A stretch of 64,000 bases of DNA from Balneolaceae bacterium. GTDB lineage: Bacteria; Bacteroidota; Rhodothermia; Balneolales; Balneolaceae. The stretch lies in contig JAEPQE010000003.1 of NCBI GenBank assembly GCA_017640665.1, forward strand, positions 372,001 to 436,000, read 5' to 3'. Position numbers and translations under genes: made by a program. Positions 16,212 through 26,251 of this stretch are shown here, one piece after another. The notes under the pieces are model-generated. The model was not told where the DNA came from and did no database searches. It worked only from the letters and a program-made list of their open reading frames with translations. Position 1 is the first letter of the stretch. Each line of letters starts with the position of its first letter.

Positions 16212-18512
16212 ATGAAAAAATCCATTTCCAGCATTTTATTGATAACGATGATAATTCTAACTAAGGGGACAATACACGCTCAGGACCAGCTCATCAAACC
16301 TGAAATTGAAGAAAAAATAGACAGCCTGTTAGCATTGATGACCTTGGAAGAAAAAGCAGGTCAGCTTAACCAACATAATGGAAGTTGGGATTTTACAGGA
16401 CCTGTTCCTGAAGACAATGAATATGCAGAAGCCAGAGCCAGGCTTTTAAAGAACGGCGGGGTTGGCTCACTTCTTAATGTGGTTGGAGCTGACGCAACTT
16501 ATGAAGCCCAGAAACTAGCCGTGGAAAACAGCAGGCTTGGGATTCCTTTGATCTTCGGCTTTGATGTAATACACGGATTTAAAACTATTTTCCCCATTCC
16601 ATTGGCAGAAGCTTCCAGTTGGGATGTGGATGCAGTTCAAAAATCTGCCAGAGTCGCTGCAATTGAAGCATCAGCAGCAGGGATTAATTGGACATTCGCT
16701 CCGATGGTAGATGTAGGAAGAGATGCCCGATGGGGAAGAGTGATGGAAGGTTCCGGAGAAGATCCATATCTGGGCTCTCAAATGGCTGTGGCAAGAGTGA
16801 ATGGATTTCAAACTTCAGATTTATCAGATCCCAGCTCTATTATGGCAACGGCGAAGCATTTTGCAGGCTATGGATTTTCTGAATCAGGCCGCGATTACAA
16901 TACAGTTGATGTAGGTATAAATACGTTACTGAATATTATTCTACCTCCTTTCGAGGCCGCTGCTAAAGCAGGAGTTGGTACTTTTATGAATTCCTTTAAT
17001 GACTTGAACGGAATTCCGGCTAACGGAGATACCTATCTGCAAAGAGAAATCCTGAAAGAAGACTGGGGTTTTAATGGGTTTATTATTTCCGATTGGGGAT
17101 CAATCCGGCAGATGATCAACCACGGATACTCTAAAGACCTTCGACAATCTGCTTACCACGCAATCACCAGTGGAAATGATATGGATATGGAATCAGAAGC
17201 CTACCAAATGCATTTGGTAGAATTGGTTGAATCCGGCGAAGTAGATATCGAGATGGTAGATGAAGCAGTTCGCAGAGTTCTTAGGATGAAGTTTTTGTTA
17301 GGGCTTTTCGATGACCCATACAAATATTCTGATGAAGACAGAGAAGATAGGCTTATCTATAACGATGAAAATCGCGCTGCTGCAAGAGACGTTGCAAAAC
17401 GTTCTATTGTTCTGCTTAAAAACGAAAGTGAACTTCTTCCTTTATCAAAAGAAACAAAACAAATTGCAGTGATTGGTCATTTGGCTAACGATAAAGACAG
17501 CCCATTAGGGAACTGGAGGGGAAGAGGAGAATCAAACTCTGCCGTTTCATTATTAGAAGGAATCCGAAATGCGGTAGGCTCTGATGTTGAGGTAACCTAC
17601 GCAGAAGGATACACTATGTCTGAAACAAACGGGTCTTTCTCAAGCCCGCTCAATTTTCCGAAAGATGATGGAGCAGGTTTTGAAGAAGCTATAAATAATG
17701 CTAAAGAGGCTGATGTAGTAATCATGGTTGTGGGCGAGAAGGCGTTGCAATCAGGTGAGGGAAGAAGCCAGGTTGATATTAGCCTGAAAGGACGACAGCT
17801 GGAATTATTTAAAGAAATCAGTGCTGTAAACGATAATGTGGTTACGGTACTGATGGCAGGCAGACCTATTATTGAACCTGAACTTTATGAAGGAGCTACT
17901 ACACTGCTTAATACATGGCATTTGGGTTCAGAAGCCGGTAACGCTATTGCAGATGTTGTTTTTGGGGATTATAACCCGTCCGGTAAGCTTCCAATGTCGA
18001 TTCCGAGAGATGTCGGTCAAATCCCGATTTACTACAATTTCCGAAGCCCTGGCCGTCCTTCTCCTGGACCAGGTGATGCAGGTTCTGTTTTCTGGAGTCA
18101 GTATAACGACATGGATAACAGCCCTCAGTTTATCTTTGGATATGGACTCAGTTACACCGAATTCGAATACTCAAACTTCGAAGTAAGTGCAGAAACCATG
18201 ACAATGAGTGAAACAGTAGAAGTTTCTGTTGATGTTACTAATACTGGTTCTGTAGCAGGTGAAGAAGTAGTTCAGTTTTACATTAAAGACCATTTTGCTA
18301 CGGCTATGCGGCCAGTAAAAGAGTTAAAAGGCTTTGAAAAAGTAATGCTTAATCCCGGTGAGACTAAATCCATCACTTTTATGGTAGACTGGGAAACTCT
18401 GGCTTATTATGCAGCCGATGAACAGTTTAAAGCGGAGCCGGGAATGTTTTCATTAATGGTTGGTACCAACTCAAACGATTTGATGATAACCGATCTGGAG
18501 CTGACCAGGTAA
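16212..18512 (+). CDS. bglX: Periplasmic beta-glucosidase, GH3 family (BglX-like)
   Basis: 766 residues with a signal peptide (1-23, ending IHAQ). The GH3 N-terminal TIM barrel has the opening LMTLEEKAGQLNQH, and KHFAGYGFSESGRDYN is the substrate-site KH region. The nucleophile is Asp294 in FNGFIISDWGSI. The GH3 C-terminal alpha/beta sandwich lies at about 395-620 and a fibronectin-III-like domain at about 655-755. The layout and length match E. coli BglX, which hydrolyses beta-linked gluco-oligosaccharides in the periplasm. It is a single gene with a clear terminator behind it. Substrate range within GH3 (glucoside, xyloside) cannot be fixed from sequence alone. Confidence 0.93.
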   Translation: MKKSISSILLITMIILTKGTIHAQDQLIKPEIEEKIDSLLALMTLEEKAGQLNQHNGSWDFTGPVPEDNEYAEARARLLKNGGVGSLLNVVGADATYEAQKLAVENSRLGIPLIFGFDVIHGFKTIFPIPLAEASSWDVDAVQKSARVAAIEASAAGINWTFAPMVDVGRDARWGRVMEGSGEDPYLGSQMAVARVNGFQTSDLSDPSSIMATAKHFAGYGFSESGRDYNTVDVGINTLLNIILPPFEAAAKAGVGTFMNSFNDLNGIPANGDTYLQREILKEDWGFNGFIISDWGSIRQMINHGYSKDLRQSAYHAITSGNDMDMESEAYQMHLVELVESGEVDIEMVDEAVRRVLRMKFLLGLFDDPYKYSDEDREDRLIYNDENRAAARDVAKRSIVLLKNESELLPLSKETKQIAVIGHLANDKDSPLGNWRGRGESNSAVSLLEGIRNAVGSDVEVTYAEGYTMSETNGSFSSPLNFPKDDGAGFEEAINNAKEADVVIMVVGEKALQSGEGRSQVDISLKGRQLELFKEISAVNDNVVTVLMAGRPIIEPELYEGATTLLNTWHLGSEAGNAIADVVFGDYNPSGKLPMSIPRDVGQIPIYYNFRSPGRPSPGPGDAGSVFWSQYNDMDNSPQFIFGYGLSYTEFEYSNFEVSAETMTMSETVEVSVDVTNTGSVAGEEVVQFYIKDHFATAMRPVKELKGFEKVMLNPGETKSITFMVDWETLAYYAADEQFKAEPGMFSLMVGTNSNDLMITDLELTR

Positions 18513-18532
18513 CTCGATCAGTCTTAAATCAT

Positions 18533-18569
18533 AAAAGCCTTCTTCAAAATCTTGGGGAAGGCTTTTTTA
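18533..18569. terminator. Bidirectional Rho-independent terminator
   Basis: A ten-pair stem AAAAGCCTTC/GAAGGCTTTT with a loop of about 14 bases has a T run on the plus-strand side and TTTTAT on the other. It sits between the convergent GH3 gene and dehydratase gene and serves both. Confidence 0.8.
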
Positions 18570-18570
18570 G

Positions 18571-19527
18571 TTACCAGGGAAGGTTACCCAAATCTACATT
18601 TCCCCCGGTTATAATAATCCCAATTTTTTTCCCTGCAACATCCACTTTACCCTCGAATACAGCAGCTACAGGAACCGCACATGAAGGTTCGATAATAATA
18701 TTCATCCGTTCCCAAATGTATCTCATAGCTTCTATTATTGAAGATTCACTCACCGTTGCGATATCATCCACATGAGTTTTGATAATGGAAAAGGGAAGTG
18801 CTCCTAGTGAAGTTCTAAGCCCATCTGCAATTGTATTGGTGCTGTAAGCAGGAATAAGTTTCCCGGCTTTGAAGGATTTATAAGCATCGTCAGCTTGTTC
18901 CGGTTCTGCACCAATTACCTGTATTTTGGGTTTAATTGACTTTGCCGCAAGTACTGTTCCGCTTAGAAGTCCACCCCCGCCAACTGGTGTGAGAATTATA
19001 TCCAAATCAGGGTTAGTTTCCAGTAACTCAAGTGCAGCAGTTCCTTGCCCGGCTACAATTCGTGGATCGTTATACGGATGGATGATGACTGCTCCGGTCC
19101 GTGCGACCACTTTTTCGAGCGTGCTTTCGCGGCTTTCTAAATTCGATTCACAAAACGTAATTTCCGCGCCATACCCTTTAACGGCTTCAACTTTAACTTT
19201 TGGAGCGTTATCGGGCATCACTACATAAGCGGGCACACCCTTAATTTTTGCCGCAAGTGCCAAAGCCTGAGCATGATTTCCTGAAGAATGAGTCGCCACT
19301 CCCTTTTGAGCTTCTTCATCACTTAAAGTAAGAACTGCATTGCTTGCACCTCGAAATTTAAAAGCTCCAACTTTTTGAAAGTTCTCGCATTTAAAAAAGA
19401 CATCAGCTTTGGTTCTTTTGTTTACATGCTCACTTCTTAATACAGGTGTTAAACGGGCATACGGTTTAATTACCTCGTGTGCTTTTTTGATATCTGAAAG
19501 CGTAGGAATAGTCAAAGGAGTAGTCAT
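18571..19527 (-). CDS. Threonine/serine dehydratase (PLP-dependent)
   Basis: 318 residues from the ATG at 19527. The frame is open to 19629, but the extra 34 residues are hydrophobic and outside the family; the preferred protein starts MTTPLTIPTLSDIKKAH. The PLP lysine is Lys57 in the signature VGAFKFRGA. The glycine loop PVGGGGLLSG binds the phosphate. The length and lack of a C-terminal ACT regulatory domain place it with the catabolic TdcB / serine racemase-like group rather than biosynthetic IlvA. The reaction is deamination of threonine to 2-oxobutanoate, or of serine to pyruvate; racemase activity is an alternative. Monocistronic. Confidence 0.9.
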   Translation of the reverse strand: MTTPLTIPTLSDIKKAHEVIKPYARLTPVLRSEHVNKRTKADVFFKCENFQKVGAFKFRGASNAVLTLSDEEAQKGVATHSSGNHAQALALAAKIKGVPAYVVMPDNAPKVKVEAVKGYGAEITFCESNLESRESTLEKVVARTGAVIIHPYNDPRIVAGQGTAALELLETNPDLDIILTPVGGGGLLSGTVLAAKSIKPKIQVIGAEPEQADDAYKSFKAGKLIPAYSTNTIADGLRTSLGALPFSIIKTHVDDIATVSESSIIEAMRYIWERMNIIIEPSCAVPVAAVFEGKVDVAGKKIGIIITGGNVDLGNLPW

Positions 19528-19674
19528 AAAGTTTAATTTCTGGAAAATAATAAGAATGAATATGTAAATCAGAACGTTTCTTAAGCAACTGAGGTGTAAA
19601 AATTGGAAATATGACTTCCTTTTTGACATCGAAAAGCTCTAAGTTCTCCCACCTAAAATTTTGGAGCTACACTT

Positions 19675-21933
19675 GTGATCAGATTATTTCTTGTTGGATG
19701 CTTTATCTTATTATTTTCGTTGCCGCTTTTAGCACAAAACAATATTGAAATTGTTAGACTTAATACACCTGTCGTATTGGATGGCATTATTGATGAACCA
19801 GCCTGGAACCAAGTAGAGGCACTTCCCTTAGTTCAGTATGAGCCTACTTTTCAAGGTGTAATGAATGAGGAAACCCGAATTAAGGTCGCTTATGATGAAA
19901 ACTTCATATATGTAGCAGGACAAATGTTTACCAAGGATGTAAACACCATTGCTACTAACTCTTTATACCGAGATCGGTATAGCAGCGATGATGTTCTTGC
20001 CATTGTAATTGACGGCTTTAATGATAACCAAAACGCGACCTGGTTTTTTACTAATCCCGCCGGAGTACGTTTTGATGTAGCCCTTGCAAACGATGCTGAT
20101 TTTAGCGGAGGAAGAAACTCGTTCAACCCAAGCTACAATACCTTCTGGGATGTAGCTACCACACAAACGGAAGAGGGCTGGTTCGCTGAAATGCGAATAC
20201 CATTTTCCAGCATCGGCATACTGGTGGAAGACGATGTCGCTGAAATTGGATTTATCACCTATCGCTGGATTTCGAATATTAACGAACGACATATTTTTCC
20301 AGCAATTCCGCCAAACTGGAATCTTGGGAATGCAAAACCATCTCAGGCGCATGATGTTCGTCTCGAAGGAGTTCAATCTAAGAATCCTGTGTATATAACT
20401 CCTTATGGACTCGGAGGGTATTCCTCCTTTTCGGATCTGAGTGCAGACTCAAGCGCCTACCGGTTTGATGACGACCCTAAAGCTGAATTAGGTTTCGACC
20501 TTAAATATAATGTTACCAATAACCTTACCCTGGATGTTACCGTAAATACGGATTTTGCTCAGGTTGAAGCGGATGATCAGCAGCTTAATTTATCCAGGTT
20601 TTCATTGTTTTTTCCTGAGAAAAGGCAATTCTTCCAACAGCGTTCTGGGCTTTTCGATTATACTTTTGGTAGAGACAGAGTATTTTACAGCCGTAGAATT
20701 GGATTGGATGGAGACGGTAATCCGGTCAGAATTTTAGGAGGAGGACGAGTAACAGGCCGGGTTGGAGGGATGGATATTGGTGTGCTGAACATGCAAACCG
20801 CCGATACCGATAATCTTCCTTCAGAAAACTTTGGTGTGGTCAGGCTGCGACAACAAGTAGTAAATGAACGTTCTTTTGTTGGGGGGATTTTTACTAGCAG
20901 AACTGCTTCCGATGGGTCTTCTAATTTAGTATACGGTTTAGATGGAGACATCAATGTACATAAAAACAAATTTTTTGAATTCAGAACTGCCCGTTCAGTG
21001 GATAGTGACTTGCAGGGACCTACTCAAAGTGATGTGAAAGAAACCGGAGCGCTACGTCTTTCTTTTAGAAATCAGACAAGCACAGGACTTCTTTACGAGT
21101 TTATGTTCAGTCGGTTTGGGGATGATTATAATCCCGAGCTTGGTTTTGTAAGAGTTGGTGGTATTACACAAAAATTTACTCGAATTGGCTATGGATGGCT
21201 TGCTAAAGAAGAGTCTGTATTCCAAAGAAATCAAATTAGGGCATCCTATTATGGGCGTTTTTACAATGATGGACATAAGTTTTTCTCTTTCGATGAAAAT
21301 CTTCAGGATCGTTCCGTCAGTGTTAATTGGGATGCCCGGTTTAAGCAATATGGAGGAATGAACCTTCAATTTCGATCAGGTAAGGAGAGGATACTTCCCG
21401 GAGATGATTTTGATTTAGTAGGCAAAATTCTCATTCCTTCAGGTGAATATTCAGACCAAAGGTTTCAGGTTAGTTATGAGTTTTCAGAAGCCTGGAAAAT
21501 CGGAGGTGGAATAAATACTTCTTTCGGTACTTTATACGATGGACAGATTCAGGAATTGGATTTAAATCCTCGTTTTTTTGCCTCCTCAAAACTAGAACTT
21601 GGGGGAAGTTATCGTATCACGAAACTACAGTTCCCGGATCGAGCGGGACGACAAAAAACAGAGTTTACTTCACACTTAGGTCAGTTCAGAAGTCAGTATG
21701 CCTTCAATAAAAAAGCTTCGATTAATATGTTTGTGCAGTACAGTAATGTAAGCGAATTAGTAGGCGCAAATGTTCGCTTCCGGTACAATTTCAGTGAAGG
21801 CAGGGATTTGTGGTTTGTATTTAACGAGCAATCTTACTCAAATCGTGACCCCTTAGAACCTGGCTTACCAAGACTGCCGTACTTGCAAAGCAGATCTATT
21901 CTGTTGAAGTACACGCACACCTTTATTTTCTAG
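19675..21933 (+). CDS. CBM9-like / DUF5916 outer-membrane protein
   Basis: 752 residues. The start is GTG at 19675, with GGAG eight bases upstream. Signal peptide 1-20 (LPLLAQ). Residues about 25-215 form a carbohydrate-binding module 9-like domain (VVLDGIIDEPAWNQVEALPL; RIKVAYDENFIYVAGQMF). The rest (about 230-752) is a DUF5916 region with repeated amphipathic strands and a C-terminal aromatic residue (KYTHTFIF), as expected for an outer-membrane beta-barrel. The motif FFPEKRQFFQQRSGLFDY is typical of this family. The family is common in Bacteroidota and is thought to act at the outer membrane on carbohydrate or a related ligand; its role is not established. Confidence 0.87.
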   Translation: MIRLFLVGCFILLFSLPLLAQNNIEIVRLNTPVVLDGIIDEPAWNQVEALPLVQYEPTFQGVMNEETRIKVAYDENFIYVAGQMFTKDVNTIATNSLYRDRYSSDDVLAIVIDGFNDNQNATWFFTNPAGVRFDVALANDADFSGGRNSFNPSYNTFWDVATTQTEEGWFAEMRIPFSSIGILVEDDVAEIGFITYRWISNINERHIFPAIPPNWNLGNAKPSQAHDVRLEGVQSKNPVYITPYGLGGYSSFSDLSADSSAYRFDDDPKAELGFDLKYNVTNNLTLDVTVNTDFAQVEADDQQLNLSRFSLFFPEKRQFFQQRSGLFDYTFGRDRVFYSRRIGLDGDGNPVRILGGGRVTGRVGGMDIGVLNMQTADTDNLPSENFGVVRLRQQVVNERSFVGGIFTSRTASDGSSNLVYGLDGDINVHKNKFFEFRTARSVDSDLQGPTQSDVKETGALRLSFRNQTSTGLLYEFMFSRFGDDYNPELGFVRVGGITQKFTRIGYGWLAKEESVFQRNQIRASYYGRFYNDGHKFFSFDENLQDRSVSVNWDARFKQYGGMNLQFRSGKERILPGDDFDLVGKILIPSGEYSDQRFQVSYEFSEAWKIGGGINTSFGTLYDGQIQELDLNPRFFASSKLELGGSYRITKLQFPDRAGRQKTEFTSHLGQFRSQYAFNKKASINMFVQYSNVSELVGANVRFRYNFSEGRDLWFVFNEQSYSNRDPLEPGLPRLPYLQSRSILLKYTHTFIF

Positions 21934-21937
21934 TTGA

Positions 21938-23521
21938 TTATTTGATAGTTTCTTCAAGTCCACTTTGGATTGATTTCCACCAATAGCCAAAAATAGCTTT
22001 GTCTTTGGGGCGGGGGTAATCAATCTCGGCAACTTTCATGTCTTCACCCATATTGTCAGATCGCATCACAAAGGTATTTGCAATTAAACTCTTGAGCCGG
22101 GTTTTGAAATTGGTGTTCGTAGCATCATTTTCATCTAAGGCAGTTATTTTGAGATCTTCATACTCCAGCCACATTTTCCCTCGCGCATAAGAATCGGTAA
22201 GAGTGAGATCAATCAATAAATTATGGATATAACCACGATCTATCCGAGTGAAGGCAGTATTTACAAGCATACCATTCAGGACTGTTCCATCCATTTCATT
22301 GAGAGAAGCTTTTAGTGTATGCGTTTCATCTTTATCCTGTACTGCATAAGCAAGGTCTACATTTAAGATGCTGGCATCCATAAAACGGGTCATGACATCA
22401 AGCCGAAGCGAATCTTCACCAAACTTTGGGTGCTCAGCCGTATAAAAACCGGTTATGGTCGCATCAAGATCAGCGAAAGTAATAAAGCCTGGGTTATCAG
22501 AACCTGGCAGATGTTCGCCGTAGGCTATGTTGGAATTTTTTACTTCCAATTTATCAATCCCAAAAGAAAATCCGAATTGCTTTGCTACATCATTTAAAAG
22601 CGGTTTGAACCGGATGCCTGGTCCTGGAGGCATGTGCTTGTCATGGAATACTTCAAGATTGGCGCTTTCGATAATAATGTTTGAAAGATTGATAGATGGA
22701 ATAAACAGCGAGTCCAAATCTACATTTTCCATTTGAATGCTTTGTACCGTCAGATCAAAGCGATCAAGTTGCTGTCCCTTGAACTTTGCGAAGTCATATT
22801 TGGGAACGATTGGAGTAAACGAAAGGCCTTCAACTCGTGCAGCCTTACTTTCTTTATTAAAGGCAAAATCATCAACAGTGAAATGGTAGAATTCTTCTTC
22901 AAGATTCCAGAAAAGTCCGGCTCCCGAAAACGATAAATCCTGAAGATAAGGCACATAAGCTCCCTGGAGAATAGTATTAAGATTCACCTCTCTGGCACTT
23001 AAATCAAAACTTTCCAATGAAAACACAACATTCCCATCCCGTTCTACAATTTTGCCTTTTCCACTTTTAATGAAAACATCAAAAGTGGAAAGTGTGATAT
23101 CAGAGTTATTGGCAGAGGGCGATTCAGGATTCGGTTTTGCCGAGGAAATCCTACGTGTATACAGTTCCGCATCAGGCTCTGAAACAGTAACAGACCGAAA
23201 TCTTGGGAACCGTTGAGAAAATAGTGTAAACCACTGAATGCCGTCTATCAATATAGAAGAGGCTTTTATATGTTTGATTTCCAGAGATTCATCCGTTGTT
23301 TTAACCGCAATGCTGTCAGCAGAAATCTCCCGCCCCCAAATCGAAATATTGATAGAAGCCAACTCTAACTGATATTGTTCATTGCTTTGCTCGTAGAACT
23401 CTCCGATTAATGCTCTTCGCAATTTGGGCTCTAGTATATCCGGTAAAATAAAACTCGAAGCTAAAATGACGAGACCAAGTGCAGCTAAAACAGAGAGGAG
23501 AATCTTAGTGGCGTTTTTCAT
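21938..23521 (-). CDS. AsmA/DUF748-like envelope protein
   Basis: 527 residues. One N-terminal membrane anchor (about 7-27, ILLSVLAALGLVILASSFIL) precedes a long beta-rich periplasmic part. Segments such as LASINISIWGREISADSIAV and FPRFRSVTVSEPDAELYTRR resemble the opening of AsmA/TamB/DUF748 proteins, which form beta-groove bridges for lipid transfer between membranes. The similarity is judged by eye from the anchor, the 'I(x)I(x)pe(x)e' rhythm and the length, so the family call is moderate. It converges with the DUF5916 gene, 4 bp from its stop, and is divergent from the M14 peptidase gene. Confidence 0.6.
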   Translation of the reverse strand: MKNATKILLSVLAALGLVILASSFILPDILEPKLRRALIGEFYEQSNEQYQLELASINISIWGREISADSIAVKTTDESLEIKHIKASSILIDGIQWFTLFSQRFPRFRSVTVSEPDAELYTRRISSAKPNPESPSANNSDITLSTFDVFIKSGKGKIVERDGNVVFSLESFDLSAREVNLNTILQGAYVPYLQDLSFSGAGLFWNLEEEFYHFTVDDFAFNKESKAARVEGLSFTPIVPKYDFAKFKGQQLDRFDLTVQSIQMENVDLDSLFIPSINLSNIIIESANLEVFHDKHMPPGPGIRFKPLLNDVAKQFGFSFGIDKLEVKNSNIAYGEHLPGSDNPGFITFADLDATITGFYTAEHPKFGEDSLRLDVMTRFMDASILNVDLAYAVQDKDETHTLKASLNEMDGTVLNGMLVNTAFTRIDRGYIHNLLIDLTLTDSYARGKMWLEYEDLKITALDENDATNTNFKTRLKSLIANTFVMRSDNMGEDMKVAEIDYPRPKDKAIFGYWWKSIQSGLEETIK

Positions 23522-23628
23522 ATTAAAAGAAAGGATTTAAAAAGCAGAACACAAAGCGATACAAAAATTTATTTACTCCATTTTACCGGATTTTTTGTTA
23601 GCCTCTTGTAAACTAAACTAACTCTTTT

Positions 23629-26229
23629 ATGAAACGACTATCACTGCTTGCAATCGCACTTCTATTTTCTTTTCCTTTAACAGCTCAAATTCAGGAGGCT
23701 ATCGACAGATTTCAGTTTGAAACAGATGTTGCTTATGACGCTTCTATCCCTTCACCGGCTGATTTTTTAGGCTATGAACTTGGGGAAGAATACACCTTCC
23801 ATCATCAGGTGATGGATTATTTCGAAACGCTGGCTGAACTTTCCGATAAGATCACTTTTCACGAATATGCGCGGACTTATGAAAATCGGTCGGTGAATTA
23901 TGCGATCATTACATCGGAAGAGAATCACGGAAATCTGGAGGCAATTCAGGCCCAAAACCTGAAAATAGCCAACGATCCTGGTTCAGTACGAGTAGGAGAA
24001 GAACCTGTAGTAGTATGGATGAGCTATAATGTTCATGGGAACGAGCCATCCAGTAGTGAAGCCGCCATGCAAACAGCTTATCGTTTAGTAGCAGCTACTG
24101 ATTCTGAAACACAGAACTGGCTCGAAAACTCAGTGATTATTATCGACCCGATGATTAACCCCGATGGACGTGATCGGTACGTCTATTGGTACAAATCGAG
24201 CAGAGCAAATGTACTTAATACGAATTACGAAGACCTGGAGCATGATGAAATTTGGCCGGGAGGCCGTACCAACCATTATTGGTTCGATTTAAACCGTGAC
24301 TGGGTTTGGTTGGTTCACCCCGAATCGAGAGGAAGAATTTCTGTGTACCAGGAATGGATGCCACAGGTTCATATCGATTTTCACGAGCAAGGATTTAATA
24401 ACAATTACTTCACCATGCCGGGCACCACACCAAGAAATCACGAGCTTCCTGAAGCTTACGAAGGCTGGGCAGATGCATTTGGTCGTGGAGCAATAGAAGA
24501 GTTTGATAAGGCGCAGGTTAATTTTGAAACCAGAGAACGTTTCGATTTCTTCTATCCGGGATATGGTTCATCTTATCCGAGTATAATGGGCGGTATTGGA
24601 ATGCTTGCTGAGCAAGGCGGCCACAGTATGGGGGGAAGAGCGGTAGAAACAGATGATGGCTATGTACTTACGCTTCGACAACGCGTTTTCGATCACTACA
24701 AAAATGGAGTTTCCATTGTTAAAACATCCGTTGAGAACAGGGAAGATCTGGTGGAATATTTCCAGTCAGCCCGTGCGCAGGGAACTCAAAAGGGTAATAC
24801 CAAAGCATATATTCTCCCTAATAACTCTGACGATTATACCTACGATGTGGTAAATCTGATGTTGAGACATAATGTTCAGGTAGAACAGGCTTCAGAGGAT
24901 TTCACTGTTCGGAACGCGATGAGTTACTGGGATGGGAGTTCTTCCTCAAGAAGTTTTGAAGAAGGTGATTTCATCATCAAAACTGATCAGTCGGCGCATT
25001 TATTTATCAATACCATTATGAGAAGGCAGCTTGAGATCAAAGACTCTGTGATGTACGATATGAGTACATGGTCAGCTCCTCAGGCCTTTAATCTGGATGC
25101 GGCATGGACAACATCGAATGTTGGGGTTAATACCTCTGCGGTGAATGAAGAGTTAAGCCATCCTGATGGGGTTACAAACAATAGAGCAAGCTATGCTTAT
25201 GTGGTAGATTGGAATCAAAGACATGCTCCGAAAGCTTTGGCGAAACTATGGGAAAACGGATACAAAGTCCGTTCTTCACTTAAAGGCTTTACCAAAGATG
25301 GGATTAGTTACTCCCGTGGAAGTTTAGTGGTTCTGCTGGGTAGAAATAAACACAAAGAAGGTTCCATCCACGAAGATATGCGTTCTATCGCTGAATCCAC
25401 AGATGTTCAAATCGCCGGTTTTAATACCGGACGAATGGATGAAGGGAGTGATCTAGGTTCTCCCAGCATGAGACCTCTTGAAGAGCCCAAAGTAGGCCTG
25501 ATGATGGATTCAGGATTCAGTTCTTATACTGCTGGGCAAATCTGGTTTTTATTTGACCAATGGACAGAGTTTGGAATCTCGCGAATCCGTTCAGACAGAG
25601 TGGGAGGAAACTTAAACCTGAATGAATATGATGTAATTATTTTACCGGGTGGATTTGGCTTAAACCGCATTTTCAGCGAAAACACCAGAGAACAATTAGA
25701 AGCATGGGTTAGAGGTGGCGGGACTTTGATTGGAACAGAATCGAGTGCATCGTGGCTTACTGAGGGACAATCCGGGATAAGTTCAGCAAAACTTTTTGAT
25801 GAAGATGAGGAAGAAGGCGAAGATGATGGAGAAGTTGATCCTGCGGCGTATACTCGTTACGCAGATTTGGAAGATTCTTCTGGTTTGAGAAGGATCCCGG
25901 GCTCTTCCTTTAAAGCGATGATCGATAATACACATCCATTGGCTTTTGGAATGCCGGAAAAAATGTATTCGCTAAAATTCAGAACGGATGCCTTGATGCC
26001 CGATCCATCTTTTAACACTGTTGGGTATTATGTTAAGGATGATGTACTTGCTTCAGGTTATGCATCAGAAGAAAACAAAGCAGATGCCGAAGGGATGGCT
26101 TTTGCTGCCGTAGACGACATGGGACAGGGTAGAGTAGTCTTCCTGTTTGATAATACCCAATATCGGATGTTTTGGGTTGGGCCAGCCAGGCTAATGCAAA
26201 ATGCAGTAATGATACTACCGGGATTTTAA
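23629..26229 (+). CDS. Secreted M14 zinc carboxypeptidase-like protein with amidotransferase-like C-terminus
   Basis: 866 residues. Signal peptide 1-20. The M14 catalytic domain covers about 50-375. Zinc ligands are His136 and Glu139 (VHGNEPSSSEA) with a third His at 248 (QVHIDFHEQG). The substrate carboxylate region NPDGRDR is present, and Glu328 in GMLAEQGG fits the general base. A long C-terminal part (about 390-866) includes DVIILPGGFGLNR, a glutamine-amidotransferase-like fold without an obvious nucleophilic cysteine in that motif. This architecture is frequent in Bacteroidota. It should trim peptides in the periplasm or outside the cell. The next gene, a tricorn-like peptidase, follows after 22 bp, so the two probably form a peptide-degrading operon. 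Confidence 0.88.
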   Translation: MKRLSLLAIALLFSFPLTAQIQEAIDRFQFETDVAYDASIPSPADFLGYELGEEYTFHHQVMDYFETLAELSDKITFHEYARTYENRSVNYAIITSEENHGNLEAIQAQNLKIANDPGSVRVGEEPVVVWMSYNVHGNEPSSSEAAMQTAYRLVAATDSETQNWLENSVIIIDPMINPDGRDRYVYWYKSSRANVLNTNYEDLEHDEIWPGGRTNHYWFDLNRDWVWLVHPESRGRISVYQEWMPQVHIDFHEQGFNNNYFTMPGTTPRNHELPEAYEGWADAFGRGAIEEFDKAQVNFETRERFDFFYPGYGSSYPSIMGGIGMLAEQGGHSMGGRAVETDDGYVLTLRQRVFDHYKNGVSIVKTSVENREDLVEYFQSARAQGTQKGNTKAYILPNNSDDYTYDVVNLMLRHNVQVEQASEDFTVRNAMSYWDGSSSSRSFEEGDFIIKTDQSAHLFINTIMRRQLEIKDSVMYDMSTWSAPQAFNLDAAWTTSNVGVNTSAVNEELSHPDGVTNNRASYAYVVDWNQRHAPKALAKLWENGYKVRSSLKGFTKDGISYSRGSLVVLLGRNKHKEGSIHEDMRSIAESTDVQIAGFNTGRMDEGSDLGSPSMRPLEEPKVGLMMDSGFSSYTAGQIWFLFDQWTEFGISRIRSDRVGGNLNLNEYDVIILPGGFGLNRIFSENTREQLEAWVRGGGTLIGTESSASWLTEGQSGISSAKLFDEDEEEGEDDGEVDPAAYTRYADLEDSSGLRRIPGSSFKAMIDNTHPLAFGMPEKMYSLKFRTDALMPDPSFNTVGYYVKDDVLASGYASEENKADAEGMAFAAVDDMGQGRVVFLFDNTQYRMFWVGPARLMQNAVMILPGF

Positions 26230-26251
26230 TATTAATATTTAAGGGAAAATT